The position numbers were made by a program, and so were the translations under genes. This document shows positions 28,901-35,849 of a stretch of 64,000 bases of DNA, piece by piece. Positions within the stretch are counted from its first letter, which is position 1. Each line of letters opens with the position of its first letter. The notes beneath the pieces were generated by a model. The model made no database searches. It saw only the letters and a program-made list of their open reading frames with translations, and was not told where the DNA came from. The stretch is from Cellvibrio sp. KY-YJ-3 (GTDB taxonomy: Bacteria > Pseudomonadota > Gammaproteobacteria > Pseudomonadales > Cellvibrionaceae), in contig NZ_CP031727.1 of NCBI RefSeq assembly GCF_008806955.1, positions 4,416,001-4,480,000 on the forward strand. Direction: 5' to 3'.

Positions 28901-29803
28901 CATACTCTTACCGGGCCAAGCGGGCAAAGCGGTAATGGCCCCTGCAGGAGCAGGGTTCCAAAAATAAAGTGAGGGGTTTGCGTAATTAGCAGGATTATTA
29001 AAACAAATCGAATTGGCGCTAATGATTTGCGTCGCTACCGATGATGCCGCGACACTGGATGGCACGCTCGAAGGTGCAACACTGGAGGCGACAATGGAAG
29101 AAACCGCACTGGACGATGACGCCGCATTTGCTAAATAAAACCCGCACTGCGGCAAACTTTTCCACACGGTATTTTCATAACAACCCGCGCCGCTACCTGA
29201 ACCATTAAAAGTGAGATTGGCGGTTTGATTTGCACCGTTGTTACTAAAAATAATACTGAGCGATGTTGGCAATGCACTCGCTGTTAAATGGCTCGCCAAA
29301 TCATAGCAATAATAATTGCCAATCTTGACCATCGCCCTGCCCGGCCAGGCAGGTAAATTGGTCATGCTGGACGCAGGTGTAGGCGCCCAGAAATAAATAC
29401 TGGGGTTGGCAAAATTGCCGGGGTTATTAAAACAAACACTGCTGCCTGAGACTGTCGCCGCTAATTTTACGGCAGAAATTGCCTTGCTCGTTTCATTGAA
29501 AGCAATGTGATAATCACCCGTAGAGGCGATTAAAAAATCTTGCGCCGGAAAGGTTTCATTCCAATTGTCGGTATAGCGACCAACCTTAAAGCGCGGATTA
29601 GTCCCTGCAAAATTTTGTCGCGTCTCCCACAAACCTGTTGCGGTGTTTTTCGTCATGGCAGTGGCGACCCAATCCGTGGGAGTACCGCGAAAATAAGCAT
29701 TGCTCCACTGGGCGCTACTCCCATGGGAATAAGCAAGGGCGACAACACTGAACAAAAGAGTGAACCACCCTTTTGCCGCAAAACAGGCTGATAACTTACG
29801 CAT
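22976..29803 (-). CDS. Giant secreted starch-binding / PQQ dehydrogenase-like / multihaem / DUF1592 fusion
   Basis: 2275 residues. Signal peptide ~1-32, then a CBM-like beta domain (33-115). Three starch-binding CBM26-like modules (118-222, 266-360, 412-500), each with WPGxxM, are joined by Ser/Ala linkers (223-262, 361-411). A PKD-like domain (503-595) and a PQQ glucose/sorbosone dehydrogenase-like propeller (~605-1020, HKGGMMQFHPTEGYLYVGIG, QNYGWPVCEG) follow. A region with haem motifs CGGCH (1162) and CAHCH (1241), two Big2 domains (~1317-1492), a fourth CBM26-like module (~1497-1585), a repeat domain, and cytochrome c CVGCH (1703) come next. DUF1587/1595/1592/1588/1585 occupy ~1785-2275, with CESCH at 2140. 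Known parts suggest oxidation of a starch-type glucan with electrons passing through haems; this is inference. Frame intact. First gene of a pair with DUF1552. Confidence 0.85.
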   Translation of the reverse strand: MRKLSACFAAKGWFTLLFSVVALAYSHGSSAQWSNAYFRGTPTDWVATAMTKNTATGLWETRQNFAGTNPRFKVGRYTDNWNETFPAQDFLIASTGDYHIAFNETSKAISAVKLAATVSGSSVCFNNPGNFANPSIYFWAPTPASSMTNLPAWPGRAMVKIGNYYCYDLASHLTASALPTSLSIIFSNNGANQTANLTFNGSGSGAGCYENTVWKSLPQCGFYLANAASSSSAVSSIVASSVAPSSVPSSVAASSVATQIISANSICFNNPANYANPSLYFWNPAPAGAITALPAWPGKSMTKRGVFYCYDFSADLAAGVMPTSLDIIFNNTGAPQSANLKFTGAGCYENTVWKTLAQCGFTTAVASSSAPASSSVAPASSSVAPSSSSLSIASSSVAQTSSSTPSSVAATNTTLYFKNTANWASVNVHFFNAVPARTGSVWPGPAMVRLANAPTIYSYQFTGALTSAGMVFSANGNPKTGDLNFVAPNNCYDFGTASWKTPAACGVPATLVANAGVDRKANVNGRQALSAAASTGDYTTASWTSTAWAGALVGKQVVTPPLTSLGNHTVTLTLTAANGSTVTDTLVINVVAATQGLPERPQLAAPLGFPITGTVSSGKYRFVNAFPALESFFFSPVMVTNDGANDLVYVVDKEGAIYAFPNKESVVPAEVRKLLDIKTTVLNSNESGMLSMAFDPHYASNGFIYVYYIFGESDNFYPRTDGIVGGKTGDAIIERWTLDNPANPTSAGSKVELLRIPQPGEDHKGGMMQFHPTEGYLYVGIGEGGYGHSAFPLNPQPSDAYQRRHNNSAQDPTTLRGKFIRIQPLATPVNGKYYSVPADNPFVGQAGYLPEIWSMGHRNPWRWAFDTDAPYTLWETEIGQDTDLAYEEVNIITKGQNYGWPVCEGTRNRGTLGGAASKNCLTDYVPPRDGYGRTSGVSIIGGFVYRGTQLPALNGSFIFGDYVTKRLWSVSNDGQAKKLISEAFPYYISSIGKDLQKNLLISSHGRELGGPSSIFKVVDDDVATAQIPTKLSTTGLFADLANLIPAHGVIEYSLNSGGWFDGGKMRHFIALPNSSTTGFDPTALWDLPVGSVVVKHLAVATASNANKPFTTSVLFRQETGWQAANYQWNSAGTDADLVTESAVVPDGGLVSVTRKVETGSTCGGCHKNAEGQLTPLALSTRQLNGNFNYQGVTANQLTVLNSINLFSSAIGNASSYAQFAAPTDSNASLTERAKAYLDVNCAHCHAGTSGGMDLRFDTALESMKLVNQSNRVIPGIPANSNLYKYQTGSGMRMPFGSTETNAQAETLFRNWINELGVDVVQTGVALSASKTSAEVNEVIGLSLAMLYSNSTQLPAVGEVSWSSSNPAVISTQGKTGAAINLSALSTGTVTITASSDGYSDSITLEVVPPSNPITALTIVGRANVRLLAGEKHQLALVATAADGLQGMTSRVIWTSSNPQVATVSAFGLLTAGTAAGTTTINALYGDLTTSYTVTGLGQGQYVYVKKPANWGTVSAYVWTNQNGVETPRTGPWPGTALTEAATAYGAGWLRLVIPASWANTSGATNIIFSNNGANQTGTGLTVNQAQPSWYDNGWLAAEPAAAAVEAGTQIQVGNGSASIGASGNLSGKLFVPGTLLDINANPAGPGMQFVHWEGTGAAYLLDANSATTQMVVGNALSLTLLAVFDAITDQHEVARGHYQSQGCVGCHGSDGQTGSYKLTNQAIAGRYNLQTLADYIATNMPKDTNGASLGTCTGSCATSIAAMILADAILPPAGVCDAESLDDLIPQDRSFRLLSTLEYNNSVRDLLGLTTPIDVTSGRIPGDLPVNGFKTNANAVFTNDYAKGYVLAAEAAAGMVTNLYSLAPGCNNVTCFVQNFGKRAFRRPLSSSEVTKLVALHSAQGDLALLTAILSSPSMLYRSEVGVPVGNYYELTDYEVAAMISYTYWATTPDATLMAAADAGQLSSPEQIATRVRSMLQDPKAQVAFERFITGWLDLDKDIKTTAISNSLKADMKAETIEFVKRTVFGGGSYKELLTANYSYMTQQMANHYGLNWPGGSGVQRVDYSGVNAERRGVLGHAGILAIQSASEKTHPVKRGLFVRRNLLCQDFPPPPVGAELKPQEDPSLTVRERFESAHLQEGCESCHQYIDGIGFGLENYNALGLYVNSETTDNGLVKAINSLGEIGSLNSAETYLSESEPVTLYHGMDELTDLLAQSPNAQACYARQWYRYTRGQLEEASDSCTLQVFGREFKTATNANLLDLMVEFTQTKNYILRK

Positions 29804-30391
29804 AGTATCTTCCTACAGGAAACCAAACGACCGGCGTTACGCGCCGCGAAGCCTGGAAATATTATTGTTATGTAAATTGATATTATTTAAAGAATAACGA
29901 ACCCGTGGAGCGGAGTTATCGCCCAACCAGTGCAACGTTTTGCAAATTATTTTCAGAAAAACATTAAGCAAAAGTATGCCGCTACCCAGCCACAGTAATG
30001 CCCGCAACTGTTGCGTACCGGATCCATAGTCTTTTGTAACGTAAGAGTATTTGTAAGGCGCTGAAACAACGCAGGGTGATACTTGTTCGAATTACTTTAT
30101 TTTTTTAGTGTGTTGTTTTTTTACTGTATTGATCGATGCGAGAAAGCAGATGATTGCGCTAACACAAAAGTATTAAAACGATCACCATCGCCATTGCAGA
30201 ATAGTTTTGTTCCGTTGTTGCAAGCAATATGAATACGTATGCAGAAAACTCAGGCAGGGAATACAAAAGTATTGGGTGACAATTAGTTACATCGCGTAAC
30301 AGCGGAGCAACCCATAGTCGAATGGAAAACCACTTGCTAGCCGCATCACTTCAAGCAGCTAGCATTGGTTGAGAAATTAACGGATAAAGTG
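29804..30391. other. 588-bp intergenic region between the giant gene and eboC
   Basis: No credible gene is seen. It must hold the promoter of the giant gene near 29804-29900, where the sequence is AT-rich without a clear hexamer pair. The 9-mer CAAAAGTAT occurs three times on the plus strand (29969, 30165, 30264). A 7-bp hairpin TGCTAGC/GCTAGCA near 30333-30363 lies past the eboC stop and may mark the end of the ebo transcript. Confidence 0.5.
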
Positions 30392-31117
30392 TTAGTCACC
30401 ACGCACATAGCGTTGACCAAAACGCGTTAATACTGCCAGCGCGATGCCAACCAATAACCAAACTGGCGCAACCACTAGCGCGAGCAATATGCCATCCACC
30501 ACCGCCATGCCCGCAATCATGCGTGGAATAACCGGCCCGGTGTAAGGTTTGCCGCGCATATGCTCATAGCGTGCAACAAAGGTTAGCGATAGGGTGTACA
30601 GAAACTGCAATATGGCGGCAATAATCACCCACTGCAACCACTGGGCGGTTAACGCCATAAGCACCACTACAAATACCAGTGCACGCGCTAACCCCATTAC
30701 CAAAATACTGGCGGCCGTTTTTTTATGGAACACATCATAAATTGCAATGGTTGCAAACAGTGCGCTTGCAGCACACAGACCTGCCAGCGCAAAGGGTGTG
30801 AGTGCGACAAGAATAAAACCCGTTAAAAATAATGTAATCGCAATAATCACCGCCGTTTTTACGCTGACACTGCCAGTCACCAGCGGGCGATAGGGTTGGT
30901 GTTGTTTGTCCCATTGATAGTCACACAGATCATTCAGCACCATGCCGCCGCAATAAAATGCCGACAGCGCAAGCGCCAATACCGGCAGCCACACCCACTG
31001 CACCGTAGCAGGAACAGCATGATCAATTAACACCACGGCCGTGAGCACATTCATCCACACTGTGGGCAAGTTACTGATACGGCACAGAGCCAAGAGTGGT
31101 TTTATTTTCATGTACAT
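30392..31117 (-). CDS. eboC: EboC, UbiA-like prenyltransferase
   Basis: About 241 residues from ATG 31117 (an ATG 2 codons later is equally possible; a far upstream start at 31174 adds an unlikely N-terminus and overlaps a palindromic repeat). A polytopic membrane protein of the UbiA superfamily: start RISNLPTVWMNVLTAVVL, and the Mg2+/diphosphate motif NDLCDYQWD followed by PYRPLVTGSVS. The second Asp-rich motif is degenerate (IYDVFHK). It is likely to transfer a prenyl group or anchor a lipid-type product. It is the last gene of the ebo cluster, following eboF with a palindromic repeat in the spacer. Confidence 0.87.
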   Translation of the reverse strand: MYMKIKPLLALCRISNLPTVWMNVLTAVVLIDHAVPATVQWVWLPVLALALSAFYCGGMVLNDLCDYQWDKQHQPYRPLVTGSVSVKTAVIIAITLFLTGFILVALTPFALAGLCAASALFATIAIYDVFHKKTAASILVMGLARALVFVVVLMALTAQWLQWVIIAAILQFLYTLSLTFVARYEHMRGKPYTGPVIPRMIAGMAVVDGILLALVVAPVWLLVGIALAVLTRFGQRYVRGD

Positions 31118-31169
31118 ATCCCAAGAGACAAAGTTGAACGCCAAGAAATTTCTGATAAATACACTTTTT

Positions 31170-31200
31170 GTCATACTCGCGAACGCGAGTATCCATAAAA
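31170..31200. repeat. REP-like palindrome, copy 1 (eboF-eboC spacer)
   Basis: A 31-bp unit containing the perfect dyad ATACTCGCG-AA-CGCGAGTAT. It is repeated with one mismatch at 32591-32621, and both copies are in intergenic spacers of the ebo operon. The form resembles the widespread GTCAT...CCCGCG-NN-CGCGGG...ATCCA REP family. Confidence 0.8.
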
Positions 31201-31201
31201 G

Positions 31202-32566
31202 TTAATCAAACACATGGCGCAGCATTAAATCGCATACGTCAGTGGCGGCAATAGGTTCACGGGGCACCAGACGCGCCTCGGTGGACATAAAAATCGGCGT
31301 AGAGTCTGCACCAGGCAATGCCAAGCCGTGTGAACCTTTTACCTGTTCCGGCTGCATGGAAATCACATCCATTAAATAGCGGAAGCCTAATTTTTTGCGC
31401 AGCACCTTACCCGCCATGCGCAGCATAGGGAAACGCAATTTGGGATTGAAAAATAATTCGCAGGGGTCATAACCGGGTTTGCGATGAATCTCTACTGTGG
31501 GTGCAAAATCCGGCGCCTTGTTATCGTCCAGCCAATAATAATAAGTAAACCAGGCATTGGCGTCGGCCAATAAAATAAGTTCGCCCGAGCGCTCATGATC
31601 CAAGCCCAGCTCGCGTTTTCCTTCTGTATCCAACACCCGCGCAATGCCAGGTTGCTGCTCAAATAATTGTTTAACGGTGGGAATTAATTCAGCGTTTTGA
31701 ATATATACATGGGCGATTTGATGGTCGGCCACGGCAAAGGCTTTACTGGTTGCAGTTTCCAAATACTCGCGCCCCAAATCGGTTTTTACCGCGAGTAAAT
31801 TCGCTTCGCGCAAAATACGATTGGGGTGTACCGGTGTGTCCACCGCGCCAATACCGTATTCAGATAACACAATCACCCGGCAATTGCGCGCGGTAAAAAA
31901 GTCGAGCAGTTTGCCCACCAATCCATCCACTTCTTGCAGGTCTTTGCTGATATCGCCTTGGGGGCCGACTTTTTGTAAGCAGTAATCCAAATGCGGCAAA
32001 TACACCAATTGCAAACTGGGGGATTTTTTTAGCTCCACGTTTATCGCGGCGTCGGCAATCCAGGCGCTGGATTTAATGGAAGTCGCTGGCCCCCAAAATT
32101 GAAACAAGGGAAATGGCCCAAGTTCTTGCGATAATTCTTCGCGCCATTCCAGCGGGTAGGTATAACAATCCGGCAGCTTGCTACCATCGGCGCAATAGAG
32201 CGGGCGCGGCGTTAGTGTGTAGTCGGCACCGGTGGCCATGGCATACCACCAGAAGGTATTGGCGCAGGTGAACGACGAATCTTTTGCGCGTGCTATATCC
32301 CAAATTTTGGGCGCTTGAATTAAGCGGTTACTCTGCCGCCACAACCAAACTTCATTAAGGTCGCGAAAATACCAGCCGTTGGCAACTATGCCGTGCTCTG
32401 CCGGTGTTTTTCCGGTGAGGTAAGTGGCTTGCACGGCGCAGGTCACGGCGGGCACCATGGGTTTTATATCCACACTGTTGCCCAGCAACTTTTGTAAGTT
32501 GGGTGTGTGCTCGCCAATTAAATTGCGCGTTAGCCCCACCACATTAATCACCAGCGTTCGTTGCAT
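31202..32566 (-). CDS. eboF: EboF, nucleotide pyrophosphatase/phosphodiesterase-like protein
   Basis: A 454-residue protein of the alkaline phosphatase / type I phosphodiesterase superfamily. The N-terminus MQRTLVINVVGLTRNLIGEHTP carries the expected first metal-site region, with Asn where many phosphatases have Asp; the nucleophile region is VTCAVQATYLTGKTPAEHG, then IVLSEYGIGAVDTPVHPNRI, and LALPGADSTPIFM near the end. No signal peptide is seen. In ebo clusters this gene is annotated as EboF; its substrate is unknown, and the altered metal residues may mean a changed or lost phosphatase activity. It lies between eboE and eboC. Confidence 0.85.
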   Translation of the reverse strand: MQRTLVINVVGLTRNLIGEHTPNLQKLLGNSVDIKPMVPAVTCAVQATYLTGKTPAEHGIVANGWYFRDLNEVWLWRQSNRLIQAPKIWDIARAKDSSFTCANTFWWYAMATGADYTLTPRPLYCADGSKLPDCYTYPLEWREELSQELGPFPLFQFWGPATSIKSSAWIADAAINVELKKSPSLQLVYLPHLDYCLQKVGPQGDISKDLQEVDGLVGKLLDFFTARNCRVIVLSEYGIGAVDTPVHPNRILREANLLAVKTDLGREYLETATSKAFAVADHQIAHVYIQNAELIPTVKQLFEQQPGIARVLDTEGKRELGLDHERSGELILLADANAWFTYYYWLDDNKAPDFAPTVEIHRKPGYDPCELFFNPKLRFPMLRMAGKVLRKKLGFRYLMDVISMQPEQVKGSHGLALPGADSTPIFMSTEARLVPREPIAATDVCDLMLRHVFD

Positions 32567-32590
32567 AAAACTTACCTATTGTATTTTTTC

Positions 32591-32621
32591 GTCATACTCG
32601 CGAACGCGGGTATCCATAAAA
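32591..32621. repeat. REP-like palindrome, copy 2 (eboE-eboF spacer)
   Basis: Same 31-bp unit as 31170-31200 with one substitution in the second arm (CGCGGGTAT for CGCGAGTAT), same orientation. It occupies half of the 58-bp spacer between eboE and eboF. Confidence 0.8.
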
Positions 32622-32624
32622 ATC

Positions 32625-33728
32625 TTAATTATTTTGGCCGAGCAGATTTTTCACCCACTGCAATTCGCGCGCAATGGATACATCCAGCGGGTAATCCCGT
32701 AAGTGGGCGGGCAGATTTTTAAAACTGTAGGTTTCCACTTCTAATGGAATAGACGCATCCAATTGCGGTAAAAAATCGGTCAGGAAAAATTGCGTGGTGG
32801 TACATGGCCCGAGGTTATCGATAAAAATCGGCACATGAAAATGCACACGGCATTCGCTGTAAACTTCGCCATTTTCAAGTGCAGCTTGCAGCTCCGGCAA
32901 ATCGCTAAAACGATGCAAACCCTGCGCATGTTTGGCAACCGCCTGATGCAAATACACCGGCTCGTTAAATTGCATTAGCGTGGCAATTTGCTCGTCTTGC
33001 GCCCGCAGGGCACTGGAGACTTGTACTTTCGCAATAGTGATATTGGCAGCGCGCAGCCGCGCGAGCACATCGGCGGCATCTTCAAACTCTACCGCCTGAT
33101 GGCAACAGTCGAAACAAATCCCAATGTAGGTTTTTAGTTCCGCCGGAAAATCCATGCGCGCAAAAAAGTCGATGGTTTCAGCGGTGGTTTCTAATACACA
33201 GCAGGGTTCAGGTTCCAGCGCCAACTGGATCAGAATGCCATTGCGGTCATGCAGTGATTTTAAATGCTCAAGTACGGCGATTACGTTTTTGCGCACTAGC
33301 GGCCAATCGGCTTCCGCAAAACCTTGTTTATAGGCAATAGGTACAGTGGAAATCGATAATTGCTGCGCACGCGTGGTTAAAGCCACCGCCAGATCGGCTA
33401 AACGCTGGGTATAAACCACTCGCTCCTGCGTGCGCCAGTCGGGCTCATAGACAGCTTCTTTTACCGGCTGATCATGAAATGTGCCGTAGGGAAAACCGTT
33501 AATGGTAAGCAAGTAACAATCGTGTTGTTCACACCAGGTGCGGAACTCGGCGATTTTTTTATCGTCCAGTTCAACGCTGGCCTGCTGGGCGATACGCAGC
33601 CCGAGCGGGAACGCCGCATTAGGTGAAACTTGTTGTTTTACACTCAAGCCGTGGGATTCAAGGTTATCCAGCACGTGCTGCCAGGATTCGCCGGGGTGAA
33701 TATTGCTGCAGTAAGTTAATTGGCGCAT
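32625..33728 (-). CDS. eboE: EboE, TIM-barrel metabolite traffic protein
   Basis: About 367 residues from ATG 33728, 2 nt after the eboD stop; a TTG two codons earlier is an alternative. The sequence follows the xylose-isomerase-like TIM barrel pattern: LTYCSNIHPGESWQHVLDNL at the start, GFPYGTFH, then LALEPEPCCVLETTAETIDF and IGICFDCCHQAVEFED, which supply metal-binding Glu, Asp and His residues. It is the EboE member of the ebo set, linked in other bacteria to export or trafficking of a small metabolite rather than sugar isomerisation. The exact reaction is unknown. Confidence 0.87.
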   Translation of the reverse strand: MRQLTYCSNIHPGESWQHVLDNLESHGLSVKQQVSPNAAFPLGLRIAQQASVELDDKKIAEFRTWCEQHDCYLLTINGFPYGTFHDQPVKEAVYEPDWRTQERVVYTQRLADLAVALTTRAQQLSISTVPIAYKQGFAEADWPLVRKNVIAVLEHLKSLHDRNGILIQLALEPEPCCVLETTAETIDFFARMDFPAELKTYIGICFDCCHQAVEFEDAADVLARLRAANITIAKVQVSSALRAQDEQIATLMQFNEPVYLHQAVAKHAQGLHRFSDLPELQAALENGEVYSECRVHFHVPIFIDNLGPCTTTQFFLTDFLPQLDASIPLEVETYSFKNLPAHLRDYPLDVSIARELQWVKNLLGQNN

Positions 33729-33730
33729 GG

Positions 33731-34879
33731 TCAATTGGTGGCCGGAAAATCACTAAGTAATTTATCAATACTGCGCTGCATCACATCAAGCTCAATATGA
33801 TTAAATTGCGCCGCCTGCCCTTCGCCAGTTAATAAGGTAATACATAATTCCCCGCCCAAATGCTCGCGGAAATCCTGCAGGGCTTTGTGAATATCCAGGC
33901 GCGTTAACGCACTGTGACTCAGGTTAAAACCCAAATCGCGCAGTGTTGCCACTATTTTTTCCAACAGTGTTTGGGTAATAAAACCCATGTTGGCGGAATA
34001 GAGTGAATCCAGCGCAATGCCAATCGCGACTGCTTCGCCGTGACGTAAATCGTGGCCGGATAATTCTTCCAGGCGATGTGCCGACCAATGGCCAAAATCG
34101 AGTGGACGCGCGCTGCCGTACTCAAAGGGGTCGCCGCTGGTGGCGATATGATGCAAGTGCAATTCGGCGCAGCGACGAATCATATAGGCTACCGCTTGCT
34201 CATCAAATTCAGCGAGCAAGTGGCGACTCTCGTGCAGCCAATTAAAAAAATCCGCGTCTTTAATCAGCGCGACTTTTACCGCCTCGGCAATACCGGCGCG
34301 TTGGTCGCGTTTGGGCAGGGTTTGTAAAAAAGCAAAATCGTTAATCACTGCAAAGGGCGGTACAAAGGTACCCAAATAATTTTTGCGGCCTAAAAAGTTC
34401 ACCGCATTTTTTACACCGATGCCCGCATCGTTTTGCCCCAGCACGGTCGTGGGCATACGAATTAAACGAATACCGCGGTGTGCTGTTGCTGCCGCATATC
34501 CCATCGCATCAATCACAGAACCACCGCCAATCACCAGTACAAAACTGTGACGATCGATTTTGTAATCCTGTGTCAGGCGATAGAATTCTTCGACTTCTTG
34601 CGGATCGCTTTTGCAAATCTCACCACTGCGCACAATTAACGGCGGTAGAATTAAATTAATCGTATCGCTGTGACAGCGTGCATATTCCGCTAGGTCATCT
34701 ATTAATTGCGGGTGATTTTTCAATACATCAGCGTCTATAACCGGAAATACTTTATGCTCGCGATCGCCAGCGCGCTGCAGAATTTCGCGCAGCACCGGGT
34801 TTTCTACTGCAAAGGTATGCCGGGTAAAACTCACCGGAAATTCATAGCTGACACTGAAGCGTTGGATAATTTGCGACAT
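33731..34879 (-). CDS. eboD: EboD, 3-dehydroquinate synthase-like sugar phosphate cyclase
   Basis: A 382-residue protein of the dehydroquinate synthase superfamily. NAD-binding GGGSVIDAMGYAAATAHRG (about 118-136), PTTVLGQNDAGIGVKNAVNF (~143-162), the metal-site region GIAEAVKVALIKD and FGHWSAHRLEELSGHDLRHGE with the Zn-binding His residues are all present. It is a paralogue, not the shikimate enzyme, because it sits in the ebo cluster; EboD-type enzymes are thought to form a cyclitol from a sugar phosphate. The start is ATG 34879, 18 nt after eboB. Confidence 0.9.
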   Translation of the reverse strand: MSQIIQRFSVSYEFPVSFTRHTFAVENPVLREILQRAGDREHKVFPVIDADVLKNHPQLIDDLAEYARCHSDTINLILPPLIVRSGEICKSDPQEVEEFYRLTQDYKIDRHSFVLVIGGGSVIDAMGYAAATAHRGIRLIRMPTTVLGQNDAGIGVKNAVNFLGRKNYLGTFVPPFAVINDFAFLQTLPKRDQRAGIAEAVKVALIKDADFFNWLHESRHLLAEFDEQAVAYMIRRCAELHLHHIATSGDPFEYGSARPLDFGHWSAHRLEELSGHDLRHGEAVAIGIALDSLYSANMGFITQTLLEKIVATLRDLGFNLSHSALTRLDIHKALQDFREHLGGELCITLLTGEGQAAQFNHIELDVMQRSIDKLLSDFPATN

Positions 34880-34897
34880 CTTTTTTTACTACGTCTT

Positions 34898-35794
34898 TTA
34901 GTTGGGAACAGGTTCGTCAACACGGGGTTTTTGCCCGCGCAATACCGAGTTATCACTGTAAGACTGGCGCTGATCAATCACCGGCGTTTGCATTAACGCA
35001 TCCACATCAATTTGACCCGACTGGGCGTAGGCGCTAATCGCATTGGTCCAGGTGGTGAGTTCAACGGCAGCGGGATCAATGCCGCGCTCTAACATCAGTT
35101 GCGCGGTTTTGGGAACCGCGAGCGGATCGCTCACGCCCCAGTCGGCGGAGCTGTCGATAATAATGCGTTCAGGGCCATATTCGCGCACAATTTCCACCAT
35201 GCGCGCCGAGCCCATTTTGGTATTGGGGTAAATAGTAAACGCCGCCCAGGCGCCGTAATCCAATACGTCGCGCACGGTTTCTTCGTTGTTGTGATCCATA
35301 ATGAGTTTGTGCATGGGCACACCCATTTCGCGCGCGACATCCATGGAGCGCAACACGCCGCGTTTTTTATCGCGATGGGGCGAATGCACCATCACCAGCA
35401 TGTCGTAATCCACTGCCATTTTTAATTGCGCTTGATAGGCATATTCTTCGGCGGGTGTCATTTCGTCGTAGCCAATTTCGCCAATCGCGACCACGCCTTC
35501 TTTTAAAATAAATTGCGGCAAAATTTCCAATACTTCGCGTGCTAGACCTTCGTTGTTGGCCTCTTTGGAATTTAAGCCCATGGCACAGTAATGGGCGATA
35601 CCGAATTGCGAGGCGCGAAAGCGCTCCCAGCCAATTAAGCTGGCGTAGTAATCGATAAACGAACCGACATTGGTGCGCGGTTGCCCCAACCAGAACGCCG
35701 GTTCAATCACGGCGCGAATGCCGGCGGCGGCCATGGCCTGGTAATCGTCTGTTGTGCGACTGCACATATGAATATGCGGATCAAAAAATTTCAT
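34898..35794 (-). CDS. eboB: EboB, TatD-like metal-dependent hydrolase
   Basis: A 298-residue amidohydrolase-like TIM barrel. Metal-site elements: FFDPHIHMCSR at the N-terminus (HxH), GEIGYDEMTPAEE (Glu ligand), MVMVHSPHRDKKRG, LIMDHNNEETV, and IIIDSSADWGVSD near residue 220 (Asp ligand). The sequence matches the EboB branch of the TatD family more than genuine TatD DNases. It follows eboA by about 55 bp and precedes eboD by 18 bp. Confidence 0.9.
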   Translation of the reverse strand: MKFFDPHIHMCSRTTDDYQAMAAAGIRAVIEPAFWLGQPRTNVGSFIDYYASLIGWERFRASQFGIAHYCAMGLNSKEANNEGLAREVLEILPQFILKEGVVAIGEIGYDEMTPAEEYAYQAQLKMAVDYDMLVMVHSPHRDKKRGVLRSMDVAREMGVPMHKLIMDHNNEETVRDVLDYGAWAAFTIYPNTKMGSARMVEIVREYGPERIIIDSSADWGVSDPLAVPKTAQLMLERGIDPAAVELTTWTNAISAYAQSGQIDVDALMQTPVIDQRQSYSDNSVLRGQKPRVDEPVPN

Positions 35795-35849
35795 AATTAA
35801 AATTCCCGGTGATTGTCTGTCGCACTGACAGAGAAAATATTGAGGCCTA

